Source of the DNA: Fibrobacter succinogenes
GTDB lineage: Bacteria; Fibrobacterota; Fibrobacteria; Fibrobacterales; Fibrobacteraceae
Assembly: GCA_902779055.1 (NCBI GenBank)
Contig: CACZAD010000037.1
Span: 1 to 50,276 of the forward strand
Reading direction: 5' to 3'
DNA length: 50,276 bases
Shown: one piece after another, positions 8,702 to 17,579 of the stretch
Position numbering within the stretch: the stretch's first letter is position 1
Layout: the number at the start of each line of letters is the position of its first letter
The notes under the pieces: model-generated
Databases searched by the model: none
Told to the model about the DNA's origin: nothing
The model's input: the letters and a program-made list of their open reading frames with translations, nothing else
Position numbers and translations under genes: made by a program

Positions 8702-8757
8702 GAGAGGGAGGTGTCCGCTCTAAGGCGGCCCCGGAACGGAGCCCGGGGTGACATTGC
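8702..8757. repeat. GC-rich palindromic repeat units
   Basis: GTCCGCTCTAAGGC followed by GGCCCCGGAAC...CCCGGGGTGACA, the same layout as the array at 165-480. Intergenic. Confidence 0.75.
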
Positions 8758-8761
8758 TCAG

Positions 8762-10606
8762 TTACTTCTTTTTCTTGGACTTGGATTCCTTTTCCTTGCT
8801 GAGGTCCTGCTTTTCGCAAGTCGTCACCACTTCGAACTTGCCCTTCTTCACGGTCACGATTTTCGTGTTGGCGTTAGCGCCGCGACGGAACTTGATATCA
8901 CCGTAAATGCCCTTGAAGTCCTTGGTCGCATTGATGTAATGCGTCATGTCGTCCTGCTTGCCGGAAATAGCATCCAAGGTCGTGAAGATGATGTTGGCGG
9001 CATCGAAGCTGAGACCGCTTACCTTGTCTTCACTCGGTTCAACGCCCCAGCGTTCCTTGAAGTTCTTCACGAAATTCGTATAGGCAGAATTACCCTTGTC
9101 CATATCGAGATCGGGAACGCTGAAGAACGAACCTTCGACAAGGCGCTTGCCCTGGATCAAGAGTTCGCGACCGTACCAGCCCGACGTGCCGAGATACGTA
9201 CCGGAAACCTTGTTGAATGCAGCCTGGCTAACCATAGCACCAGCATCCGCCGGGTTCGTGGCCGGAATGAAGAGGCCCGGGATTTCGACAGTGGAGTCTG
9301 CGAGATAGGCCTTGCGGTCTCTCGGATTCACGGAGTTCAGGTCATCGGCGCCACGGGCAATGTTGCGGCGGCGGTTTTCCTGGTTAAAGCGCACATCGCG
9401 CAAGAGGTTGAATTCGGTCTTGTAGTCCGGACGGCCTTCTTCGTAGTTGCGGAAGGCGACCACAGAACCGCCACGGCGTTCAACGGCACGGGTAAAGTCT
9501 TCGGACATCGTCGAACCGAAATCACCGAGCGGGCTCATGATGCCAAACTCACGAATGTCAAGGCACTTGATGGCAAAGTCGGCAATCGTCTGCGAAAGAA
9601 TGTCCATAGTGATGTTCACCTGGAAGATATTCGGGCCAAGCTTTGCAATGCCACCATCCGTTGCCGTCGGGGTAAGCATCGGCACATGCTGGTAGTTGGC
9701 ACCGAGCCAGGCAGCCACGGCCGTCGCCGGGGCACTCATGATAGGACCGACAATGGCAATCACGCTATCCTGGTTCACGGCACGCTGGGTACGCATCAGG
9801 GCAATGGCGGCATCGGCGTGAGTATCCTGGATGCGGATATTGACCTTGTCCTTGAGCCCAGCCTGTTCATAAGCAAGAACCGTTCCCTGTACAGCAGCGG
9901 CACCGAATTCGGCAAAATCACCGGAAAGCGGAGCCAGCACAAGAACCGTGGGGAGACCGGCGCCAAGACCTTCAAGAGCGCTCAGGCCCTTCTTGGCGGT
10001 GTTCTGCAAGCTTTCGGAATTGCTGCTCTTCAAGACCTTCTTGTACCAGTACCTGGCAGCCTTGTAACGCTTGACGTTCTGGCATTCGCGACCGATCTGG
10101 AGTTCAAGCCAACCGATCACGTCGCGGTCCACCGGATACTTTTCGAGGAGGGACTGGAGCTGTTCGGCATTGAGGAGGGAAGCGGCCAGCGTCTGGATGA
10201 CCACGTCCTTGGCGCGAGTTCTTGCAGCCGGGTTCGTGGAATAGGAGAGCACCTTGAGCATCGATTCGACACCGTCAAACACGGAGCCGTTTTCGACATC
10301 GACAATGGCGCGGGCAAGTTCCATACGTTCGCGGTAAGCGGATTTCACATGGAATTCCAGGAAACGCGATGCAATGTCGTGCGCTTCGGCGCGCTTATGT
10401 TCACGCAGGTAGCATTCCGTGAGCATCACAGCAGCCTTTTCGCCTTCGATCTTGCGGAAGGAAGAAGCGTAAATCTTCTTGAGCGGAGCAATGGCCTCGG
10501 AGCAGCGTCCGCCCTTGACCATCGGCTTGATACGTTCTACGTCGTCCTGGGCAAATACTGCGGTGGAGAGAAGAGCGACTAAAATTGCGGGAAACAAGCG
10601 ATTCAT
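8762..10606 (-). CDS. LpoA-like protein: TPR helices plus periplasmic-binding fold
   Basis: A 614-aa exported protein (signal MNRLFPAILVALLSTAVFA). Residues about 20-215 are helical TPR-like repeats. From about 220 (TVLVLAPLSGDFAEFG) to 590 it is a class I periplasmic-binding (LivK/Peripla_BP_6) fold, with VIAIVGPIMSAPATA and FGIMSPLGDFGSTM. This order matches LpoA, the outer-membrane activator of PBP1A, so a peptidoglycan-synthesis role is plausible, but there is no lipobox. A stand-alone binding protein is the alternative. The C-terminus is Lys-rich (KESKSKKKK). Fifteen bases separate it from the nucleotidyltransferase gene upstream, likely one operon. Confidence 0.75.
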   Translation of the reverse strand: MNRLFPAILVALLSTAVFAQDDVERIKPMVKGGRCSEAIAPLKKIYASSFRKIEGEKAAVMLTECYLREHKRAEAHDIASRFLEFHVKSAYRERMELARAIVDVENGSVFDGVESMLKVLSYSTNPAARTRAKDVVIQTLAASLLNAEQLQSLLEKYPVDRDVIGWLELQIGRECQNVKRYKAARYWYKKVLKSSNSESLQNTAKKGLSALEGLGAGLPTVLVLAPLSGDFAEFGAAAVQGTVLAYEQAGLKDKVNIRIQDTHADAAIALMRTQRAVNQDSVIAIVGPIMSAPATAVAAWLGANYQHVPMLTPTATDGGIAKLGPNIFQVNITMDILSQTIADFAIKCLDIREFGIMSPLGDFGSTMSEDFTRAVERRGGSVVAFRNYEEGRPDYKTEFNLLRDVRFNQENRRRNIARGADDLNSVNPRDRKAYLADSTVEIPGLFIPATNPADAGAMVSQAAFNKVSGTYLGTSGWYGRELLIQGKRLVEGSFFSVPDLDMDKGNSAYTNFVKNFKERWGVEPSEDKVSGLSFDAANIIFTTLDAISGKQDDMTHYINATKDFKGIYGDIKFRRGANANTKIVTVKKGKFEVVTTCEKQDLSKEKESKSKKKK

Positions 10607-10621
10607 ATTTTAACCTCGCCG

Positions 10622-10942
10622 TTACTGGAAGCTATCGGCAGCTTCCTGAATGACAGAATGTTCTTTCTTGATTTGCTTCTGGAGAGATTCGGGGAGCTTG
10701 GACCAGTCAACAACATCGACACGGAACGGAAGTCCGCTTTCGACAAATGCCTTTTCCACCGAAGTCATGTCATCGAGAGAAATGGGGGAGTCCGAGATGA
10801 CGACCAATTCCAATTCGGTATCCGGGGTCAAATCCACACCCGTAACACGTGTACCGTACGCCCATACTTCAAAGCCCTCAAAATGGAGCCCAAGGATTCT
10901 CTGTACGGTTTCTAACTGATCTGATTCTAAACAAAGAGCCAT
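10622..10942 (-). CDS. Small nucleotidyltransferase-fold protein with altered acidic pair
   Basis: A 106-aa protein of the MNT/pol-beta nucleotidyltransferase fold. YGTRVTG (29-35) stands for the usual GSRxxG, TELEL (42-46) for the usual SDLDL, and FRVDVVDW (73-80) supplies the third acid. Both catalytic Asp are Glu here, so activity may be lost or altered. Such proteins usually pair with a HEPN/HI0074 partner, but none is present. Probably co-transcribed with the LpoA-like gene downstream. Confidence 0.75.
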   Translation of the reverse strand: MALCLESDQLETVQRILGLHFEGFEVWAYGTRVTGVDLTPDTELELVVISDSPISLDDMTSVEKAFVESGLPFRVDVVDWSKLPESLQKQIKKEHSVIQEAADSFQ

Positions 10943-10985
10943 AGTTCGTTAAAATATAGTTAATGAAATTTGACACTCACTGACA

Positions 10986-12086
10986 TTACAGGTCGTTAGG
11001 TACAAAACGGAGGAACCAGACCTCGGTTTCGCTACCCACGCGCACAGGAGGTCCCCAGGAATCGACACCGCTAGAGACGAGCCACTTCACATCATCGAGT
11101 TCGCCAAGACCGTATGCCAGGCGCCAGACCCAGTTGATAATGACCGTTCCCGGAAAGAACTGGCCATTGTGCGTGTGGCCGGACATTGCAAAGTCGGGGC
11201 GTCTTCCTGCATGGTCCTCTTCGATGCCGCGGGGCTGATGGTCCAAAAGGAGCCAGGGGAGCTTTGCATCGGCAGTCGACGGACGGAGTTCAAAAAGCGG
11301 CTTGCGTTCGACATCGCGCATCTTTGCCACGCTGTGGTCCACGCGTCCGGTGATGCAGACGAAATCTGCACAGACCGTAGAGTCTTCGAGGACGACGAAT
11401 CCGTTGTCCTGCATCCATTTTTTGTAGTCGCTGCCTTCGCGTTCCACGAAGCCTTCGTGGTTCCCGTCGATGGCAACAGCGGCCACCTTGGCCGTCGCGG
11501 CAAGCTTCTGTACCAAGAAGTCGTATTCCCAGGCAGAAAGCGTCGAGTCGACCACGTCCGCAAAATCGCCGCCAAACAGCACAAAGTCCGGATGGAGGCT
11601 GTCGGACACATGCACGATGCGTTCCATTTTTTCGCGGTTGAAAAGCGGATCGATGTGAAGGTCGCTAAAGAACATCGCCGTAAATTCACGTTCCGTAGGC
11701 ACGGCCACCTTGAACTCACGTACCTTGAAGTTCTCGTTGTTGCCGACCCCCATCGCCACGATCACGATTGTCATCACGACCGAGACAAAAAGCAGAAGTC
11801 TAGAGACCGAAACGACAAGACGCTGTTCAATCGGCTTCTTCACGACCATACGGCGGATAATGCGGGCGATCCACCACAGGATATAAACCAGCAGCGCTTC
11901 GGCAAGCCAAACCGAAAGGAAGGACATGCCAAGCGACGATATGTAATTTGTCCTAAATAAGAAACAGAGGGGGAGGAGGATAACCGTAGCACCTGCAATG
12001 AGGCTGCCCTTGATTCCTGGCGCAACATTCCTCACGTTCACGAACAGGAACACAACACCGAAAATGAGTATAAACAGAAAGATCAT
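10986..12086 (-). CDS. Membrane-anchored metallophosphoesterase
   Basis: A YkuE-type calcineurin-like phosphoesterase of 366 aa. Four or so N-terminal membrane segments (residues 1-120) precede a catalytic domain with the full motif set: SDLHID, GGDFAD, DGNHEG, DHQP and SGHTHNGQ. Substrate unknown (phospholipid or cyclic nucleotide in relatives). The ATG overlaps the tmk stop as ATGA, so it is translationally coupled to tmk. A longer frame upstream would start inside tmk and is rejected. Confidence 0.88.
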   Translation of the reverse strand: MIFLFILIFGVVFLFVNVRNVAPGIKGSLIAGATVILLPLCFLFRTNYISSLGMSFLSVWLAEALLVYILWWIARIIRRMVVKKPIEQRLVVSVSRLLLFVSVVMTIVIVAMGVGNNENFKVREFKVAVPTEREFTAMFFSDLHIDPLFNREKMERIVHVSDSLHPDFVLFGGDFADVVDSTLSAWEYDFLVQKLAATAKVAAVAIDGNHEGFVEREGSDYKKWMQDNGFVVLEDSTVCADFVCITGRVDHSVAKMRDVERKPLFELRPSTADAKLPWLLLDHQPRGIEEDHAGRRPDFAMSGHTHNGQFFPGTVIINWVWRLAYGLGELDDVKWLVSSGVDSWGPPVRVGSETEVWFLRFVPNDL

Positions 12087-12739
12087 ATCAGTTTCGCATG
12101 TATCAAAGAAAGGACGTCGCACTGGACTTCGTCGGGAGTGCGGGCCGCGTCGACCACGGTCACGACATCGCTGTAATCGCGGGCCGCTGCAAGGTAACCT
12201 TCGCGGACACGTTCAAAAAAGTCAAGCTTTTCACTCTCGAGGCGATCGGGCGCTCCGCCGCGCGTCGCCATGCGGGCACGGCTAGCTTCGACGGTCAAGT
12301 CAAGCACGATCGTGAGTTCCGGGAAGCAGGCGCCACACGTGAGTTCCGTCAGGCGCTGTACCTTGTCGGCACCGAGCCCGCGGGCATAACCTTGGTAGGC
12401 AAACGTACTCCACGCAAAGCGATCCGCAATGACGATGTTCCCTGCATCAAGTGCTGGCTGGATGATTTCGTGAATCACCTGGGCGCGAGCCGCATTGTAC
12501 AGCAGGAGTTCGGTATCGTCAGCCATGACACCCTTGAACGCAGGGTCCAACAGCAGCTCACGAATGCGCTCAGAAATTTTTGCGCCACCAGGTTCACGCA
12601 AGCGTACAACCTTGTAACCTTCGGATTCAAGTGCTGAAACCAACAAGTCTATTTGCGTCGACTTGCCGGAACCGTCAATGCCTTCGAGGCTGAAAAATTT
12701 CTTCGCAGTTTTCAATTTTTTAATAGGCGACCCCGGCAC
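12083..12739 (-). CDS. tmk: Thymidylate kinase
   Basis: Phosphorylates dTMP to dTDP for DNA synthesis. P-loop EGIDGSGKST (19-28), LREPGG substrate loop, ADRFAWSTFAYQG, and a LID region RGGAPDRLESE with basic residues. The start is uncertain. The GTG used (12737-12739) lies inside a perfect palindromic repeat, and a TTG eight codons later would give a more standard N-terminus. Neither has a clear ribosome site. It sits 25 bases after secA and shares a 4-bp overlap with the phosphoesterase gene. Confidence 0.94.
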   Translation of the reverse strand: MPGSPIKKLKTAKKFFSLEGIDGSGKSTQIDLLVSALESEGYKVVRLREPGGAKISERIRELLLDPAFKGVMADDTELLLYNAARAQVIHEIIQPALDAGNIVIADRFAWSTFAYQGYARGLGADKVQRLTELTCGACFPELTIVLDLTVEASRARMATRGGAPDRLESEKLDFFERVREGYLAAARDYSDVVTVVDAARTPDEVQCDVLSLIHAKLI

Positions 12740-12756
12740 AATGGCCGGGGTGACAG
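12729..12756. repeat. GC-rich palindrome between secA and tmk
   Basis: On the minus strand ACCCCGGC and GCCGGGGT form an 8-bp perfect inverted repeat with a six-base spacer. It is one unit of the dispersed palindrome family and covers the proposed tmk start. Confidence 0.85.
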
Positions 12757-12763
12757 ATAAGGA

Positions 12764-15721
12764 TTATTCCACGTCCTTGCCGTGGCACTTCTTGTACTTG
12801 AGGCCAGAACCGCACCAGCAGAGGTCATTGCGACCGAGCTTTGCACCAGCCTGTTGCTGGGCACGCTTCACAGCGGCAGCGAGGGCCGGATTCACACGAT
12901 TCGGACGAGTTCCCGGAAGGGCGCTCTGCGGCATCGGCTGACCGTCAGCCTGGTCTTCAGAAATCGCATTCGTTTCGGAAGCGGCAGCCTGACCGGCAAG
13001 GCCTGCGGCCTTCGCGCCATCGGCACTCAGCTGTTCTGCAGATTCCTGAGACGGCTGGGCTTCAGCAGGCGTCCCTTCGGCAGGCTCAGGGACCTTATCG
13101 GTTGGTGAGCTTGTCGAACCATCGGCGGCCTTGCGTTCGGCGTCGATCTGTTCCTGGCTCTTGAGCTGGAGCTGGTCCGGAGAAACCGTCACGCCGTTCG
13201 GGAGAGTGATGCGGATGTTCAAGATACGGAGAGCCGTGAGCGTTGCAATCTTTTCGAGGCAACCTTCGAACAGCTTGAAGCCTTCGCTCTTGTAGACCAT
13301 CAGCGGATCCTTCTGGGCGTAGCCGTGGAAGCGGATGGAATCCTTCAGCTGGTCCATGGCATACAAGTGTTCCTTCCAAACCTGGTCGATCGTCATGAGG
13401 AGGAAGCGGCGTTCGATGTTGCGGAAGTCGGCATCCGGAATGATTTTCGTGAGCTTGTCGTAACGGGCCTTGCAAAGACCGATGATTTCATCAAGAACCT
13501 GTTCCGGAGTCTTCGAAACGGCATCTTCGAGCGTCAAGTTGTATTCCATGCCGAGCGTGCGCTGCAAGTCAGCATGCAAATCTTCGAGCTTCCATTCTTC
13601 CGGATAAGTCTTTGCCGGAACATACTGCGAAACCTTGATATCGCAAGCATCTTCGATGCGGTTCATGATTTCGTCACGGATGTCTTCACCGTTCAAGATA
13701 CGACGACGCAGGCCATAAATCACCTTGCGCTGTTCGTTCATCACGTTATCGTAGTCGAGCAAGTGCTTACGGATATCGAAGCTCTGGCCTTCCACGCGGC
13801 GCTGGGCACCACGGATGGAGCGGGAGACGATCGGGTGGGTAATCACTTCGTCTTCGCCCACGCCAAAACGGCTCATCAAGTTCTTGACATTGTCGCCACC
13901 GAAGATACGCATCAGGTTATCGTCGAGGGAGAGGAAGTACTGGCTAGAACCCGGGTCACCCTGACGACCGGAACGACCGCGCAACTGGTTGTCGATACGG
14001 CGGGATTCGTGACGTTCAGTACCAAGCACATGCAAACCGCCGAGTTCAGTCACGCCCGGTCCAAGAGCAATGTCAGTACCACGACCAGCCATATTCGTTG
14101 CAATCGTCACCTTGTCCTTGTGACCAGCGTACTGGATGATTTCAGCTTCGCGGCCATGGTTCTTGGCGTTCAAGACTTCGTGCGGGATGCCTTCCTTTTC
14201 GAGCATGCCGTGGAGGATTTCGGACACGAGGAGCGGCTGGCCCTTGGCATGGCGTTCCTTGATTTCTTCGACAATGGCCTTCCACTTGGCGCCTTCGGAC
14301 TTATAGACCAAGTCCTGCAAATCCTTACGGATGCACGGCTTGTTCGTCGGAATGACCCACGTGTTCATGTTGTAGATCTTGATGAATTCCGTAGCTTCGG
14401 TTTCAGCCGTACCGGTCATACCGGAAAGCTTCTTGTACATACGGAAGTAGTTCTGGAACGTAATCGTCGCAAGCGTCTGGTTTTCGCGGCGGATAGGCAC
14501 GTTTTCCTTGGCTTCGATAGCCTGGTGGATACCGTTAGAATAGCGGCGGCCTTCCATCAAGCGGCCTGTATTTTCGTCGACGATGATGATTTCGCCGTCA
14601 CGGACGATGTAGTCGACATCCTTTTCAAAGAGATACCAAGCGCGGAGAGCGTTGTCGAGGAAGTGAACCCAGTCGGCATGTTCGCCATAGAGGTTCGTAA
14701 TGTGCATCAAGTCCTGGATGTGGAGCACGCCCTTTTCGGTAAACTGGATGTTCTTGTCTTTTTCGTCGACGGAGAAGTCCTTGTTCTTGACGAGCTGCTT
14801 AGAAATTTCGTTTGCCTTGGCGTACTTTTCGGTAGCGTCTTCGGCCGGACCACTGATGATGAGCGGGGTACGGGCTTCGTCGATCAAGATGGAGTCCACT
14901 TCATCGACGATACAGAAGTTGAGTTCGCGCTGCACCAGCTGGTTCGGTTCTACAGCCATGTTGTCACGGAGGTAGTCGAAGCCGAATTCGTTGTTGGTAC
15001 CGTAAGTCACGTCGGAGTTATAGCTTTCGCGGCGCTGTTCCGGATTGAGGCCGTTGATGATGAGACCCACCGTGAGGCCGAGGAACTTGTAGACGAGACC
15101 CATCTGCTTGGCGTCACGACCAGCGAGGTAGTCGTTCACGGTCACCACATGCACGCCATGACCAGAAAGGGCGTTCAAGTAAACCGGGAGGGCGGCAGCA
15201 AGCGTCTTACCTTCACCGGTAGCCATTTCGGCGATGGCACCTTCGTGGAGTACGAGGCCACCGATCATCTGCACGTCAAAGGGCAACATACGGAACGGCT
15301 TGACGGAATCCGGATAGAGTTCGCGAACCTTGGCGTAGAGGGCAGCGGGGAGGTAGACTTCCCATTCGTTCTTTCCGCTTTCGAGTTCGGCCTTGGCCTT
15401 ATTCACGGCTTCCTGGAGTTCCGGGCCGAGGCGGCTGAAGTCAAAGCCAAATTCCGGCTTGAAGATGTTGAAGATACCCAGACGGCGGTCGCAAGCTTCG
15501 CGGCAGACAGCAAATGCCTGAACCTTGATATCGTCGAGCGTCGAGCCGTTCTTGAGCATGTCGCGGAATTCCGCACTTTTTGCAGCGAGTTCCGCATCGT
15601 CCAGTGTTTCGAGAGCCTTGCAGGCTTCGTGAATCTTAGCAATCACCGGGCGGAGTTGCTTCACCTTGCGTTCATGAGGTGTACCAAAAATTTTATGGAG
15701 TACTGTATCTACAATGCTCAT
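12764..15721 (-). CDS. secA: Preprotein translocase ATPase SecA
   Basis: The motor that drives Sec-dependent export through SecYEG; 985 aa, longer than the usual 830-900. ATGEGKT (P-loop) lies at 167-173, about 65 residues later than in E. coli SecA because of an insertion after residue 80, as seen in Bacteroidetes-type SecA. GMTGTAETEA and the RGRSGRQGDPGSSQ motifs are intact. A Ser/Pro/Ala-rich linker (about 850-955) precedes the zinc-binding SEC-C tail NDLCWCGSG...KKCHG. Part of that linker is encoded by a dispersed repeat (13073-13120). Ribosome site AAAGGAT before the ATG. Confidence 0.97.
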   Translation of the reverse strand: MSIVDTVLHKIFGTPHERKVKQLRPVIAKIHEACKALETLDDAELAAKSAEFRDMLKNGSTLDDIKVQAFAVCREACDRRLGIFNIFKPEFGFDFSRLGPELQEAVNKAKAELESGKNEWEVYLPAALYAKVRELYPDSVKPFRMLPFDVQMIGGLVLHEGAIAEMATGEGKTLAAALPVYLNALSGHGVHVVTVNDYLAGRDAKQMGLVYKFLGLTVGLIINGLNPEQRRESYNSDVTYGTNNEFGFDYLRDNMAVEPNQLVQRELNFCIVDEVDSILIDEARTPLIISGPAEDATEKYAKANEISKQLVKNKDFSVDEKDKNIQFTEKGVLHIQDLMHITNLYGEHADWVHFLDNALRAWYLFEKDVDYIVRDGEIIIVDENTGRLMEGRRYSNGIHQAIEAKENVPIRRENQTLATITFQNYFRMYKKLSGMTGTAETEATEFIKIYNMNTWVIPTNKPCIRKDLQDLVYKSEGAKWKAIVEEIKERHAKGQPLLVSEILHGMLEKEGIPHEVLNAKNHGREAEIIQYAGHKDKVTIATNMAGRGTDIALGPGVTELGGLHVLGTERHESRRIDNQLRGRSGRQGDPGSSQYFLSLDDNLMRIFGGDNVKNLMSRFGVGEDEVITHPIVSRSIRGAQRRVEGQSFDIRKHLLDYDNVMNEQRKVIYGLRRRILNGEDIRDEIMNRIEDACDIKVSQYVPAKTYPEEWKLEDLHADLQRTLGMEYNLTLEDAVSKTPEQVLDEIIGLCKARYDKLTKIIPDADFRNIERRFLLMTIDQVWKEHLYAMDQLKDSIRFHGYAQKDPLMVYKSEGFKLFEGCLEKIATLTALRILNIRITLPNGVTVSPDQLQLKSQEQIDAERKAADGSTSSPTDKVPEPAEGTPAEAQPSQESAEQLSADGAKAAGLAGQAAASETNAISEDQADGQPMPQSALPGTRPNRVNPALAAAVKRAQQQAGAKLGRNDLCWCGSGLKYKKCHGKDVE
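13073..13120. repeat. Dispersed repeat inside the secA linker
   Basis: The imperfect inverted repeat CCCTTCGGCAGGCTCAGGG / GGTTGGTGAGCTTGTCGAACC. A half copy lies in the intergenic repeat at 20702-20723. Here it is translated in frame as part of the Ser/Pro linker before the SEC-C tail. Confidence 0.75.
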
Positions 15722-15873
15722 GGTTATCCTTTATAATTGCCGTGGACATACCGCGGCTCATGATTTAAAATTAAACGTGGTTAAAATTAGCAAAAGATGT
15801 GCCAAATTTATTTTTGTTTCAAGTTGAAATATAGGCTAAACGCCTAAAATCCATATTTTTAAGAAAGTACATT

Positions 15874-16092
15874 ATGCGGGCGGGGCCCCAGCTCGGAGTG
15901 GATGCTTTCAGCATCAGCAATTACGGCTCAGCTATGTTTGCACAAGTGCAACCGCAGCATTCGCCTTTGATTTATGCCGGTCTGCAAGCAGTCGCCCGCG
16001 ACTCTCGTTTTGCACGCTACTGCGAAGACAATACCTTGGCCGACGCCTCCATTCTCGCAATGTCAACCTATCATTTCTTTATAACAAGCTAA
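15874..16092 (+). CDS. Hypothetical 72-aa protein
   Basis: An open frame with codon usage like the neighbouring genes (many GCC, GAC, CGC, TAC), ending ILAMSTYHFFITS. No ribosome site is obvious, and there is no recognised domain or signal. It could be a small gene or the remnant of a larger one. It lies alone between secA and the phosphatase gene. Confidence 0.35.
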   Translation: MRAGPQLGVDAFSISNYGSAMFAQVQPQHSPLIYAGLQAVARDSRFARYCEDNTLADASILAMSTYHFFITS

Positions 16093-16184
16093 CTTCCCAC
16101 TTAATACTAAATAATTATAGTCATGATACTCATTTTTATTTTTACTTGAATAAACCCAAACATCAATAATGTTATATTAGCAAT

Positions 16185-17573
16185 ATGAAAAAAATGGATT
16201 TTGCAAAAGGGATTTTTGTACTCGCGGCGGGATTTTTCCTTGTCGCACCCGTGAATGCGCAAGTAAGCGATGCCGATTTGGCAAAGCATCCGGAATACAC
16301 TTCCAGTAATTACTTAACATACCAGGAACCCATAAATATCAAATACACAAAGGTTCCCGCCGGCTACAAGCCGTTCTATATCAGCCATTACGGACGTCAC
16401 GGCAGCCGCTACCACCACAGCGGCGAAGAGTACACCTACCTCTTCGAAACGCTAGCCAAGGCCGATTCGGCCCAAAAGCTCACCGAGCTCGGAAAACAGG
16501 CGCTCGCCTACGCCAAAATCCTCGCCACCGATGCCGCCCCGCGCAAAGGAGACCTCACGCAAGTGGGCGTCAAGCAGCACGAAGGCATTGCAAGTCGCAT
16601 GTCCAAGAATTTTGGAGAGGTTTTCAAGGACTGGAACATCGGCGGGAAAAAGGTCACGCCGTACGTGAGATCCTACGCAAGCACAAGCGGACGCTGCATC
16701 GTGAGCATGGCTGCCTTCATCGGGGAACTCCGTGCGCTGAACCCGAAAATCAAGCCGGAACTCGTCTCGGGCAAGAGCTACATGAAGTTCATCAGCGCCT
16801 TTGACTGGGGCAAGCTCGACTATTCCAAAGTCAAGACGTACACGGACGAAAGCGACAAGCTGTGGAAAAACGTGAACCCGCAACCGTTCCTGAAAAAGCT
16901 CTTTAACGACAGCAATTACATTGTAAAAAACATCGAAGCAGACAAATTCTACAACCGATTCTTTGAAATTGCGACATCGCTACAGGGCATGGACAAGCCG
17001 TTGCTCGACGACATCGCCCAGGCCGCCAAAGTGCCCGCCGACTCCTTCGTGAACCTTTTCACGACCGAAGAAAAGATTGCACGCTGGAAGGCCCAGAACG
17101 CTTGGTGGTATAGCCTCGTGGGGACAAGTCCGCTCATCAACCGCCCCGACGGACTCAACTTTGCAAAGCCCACCTTGCAGAACATCCTGGAAGAAGCCGA
17201 CGAAGCGATCGCCGTGGATACCGCACGCAAACCGGCAAACGCAGGAACCAAGCCGATCGCCGCGACGCTCCGCTTTGGGCACGACGCCACGCTTCTCCCG
17301 CTCTCGGCACTGATGCAACTCCCGCTTGCAAGCGCCAAAGTTTCTGACCTTTCCAAGCTGCATGAACAGTGGACTGACTTCAGGATCATCCCGATGGCGG
17401 CAAACCTGCAAATGGTATTCTACAAGGCGCCCAACAAGCCCGTCCTCGTCAAGGTTCTGTACAACGAAATCGAACAGACATTGCCCGTGCCGTGTTCTGA
17501 AAAATGCCCGGCCGCGCCGTACTACCGCTGGGATGATATCCGTAATTTCTATAGCGCCCTCCTCAAGAATTAA
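16185..17573 (+). CDS. Histidine acid phosphatase (MINPP/phytase-like)
   Basis: A 462-aa exported phosphatase. Signal peptide residues 1-25 (FFLVAPVNAQ). The phosphohistidine motif ISHYGRHGSRY gives nucleophile His72 and the conserved Arg. The proton-donor HD motif is at His366-Asp367 (RFGHDATLLP). This pattern fits clade-2 histidine phosphatases such as multiple inositol-polyphosphate phosphatase, so phytate or another phosphate ester in the rumen is a plausible substrate (inference). Six bases separate it from the next TPR gene, so they are likely co-transcribed. The start is either of two nearby ATGs. Confidence 0.85.
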   Translation: MKKMDFAKGIFVLAAGFFLVAPVNAQVSDADLAKHPEYTSSNYLTYQEPINIKYTKVPAGYKPFYISHYGRHGSRYHHSGEEYTYLFETLAKADSAQKLTELGKQALAYAKILATDAAPRKGDLTQVGVKQHEGIASRMSKNFGEVFKDWNIGGKKVTPYVRSYASTSGRCIVSMAAFIGELRALNPKIKPELVSGKSYMKFISAFDWGKLDYSKVKTYTDESDKLWKNVNPQPFLKKLFNDSNYIVKNIEADKFYNRFFEIATSLQGMDKPLLDDIAQAAKVPADSFVNLFTTEEKIARWKAQNAWWYSLVGTSPLINRPDGLNFAKPTLQNILEEADEAIAVDTARKPANAGTKPIAATLRFGHDATLLPLSALMQLPLASAKVSDLSKLHEQWTDFRIIPMAANLQMVFYKAPNKPVLVKVLYNEIEQTLPVPCSEKCPAAPYYRWDDIRNFYSALLKN

Positions 17574-17579
17574 ATTATC

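Noticed and set aside
8681..10582. A 633-codon plus-strand frame opposite the LpoA-like gene
   Set aside because: Shadow frame; the minus-strand protein has a signal peptide and a recognisable fold.
13325..15736. An 803-codon plus-strand open frame across secA
   Set aside because: Antisense shadow of SecA, with no motif, ribosome site or coding character; SecA is unambiguous.
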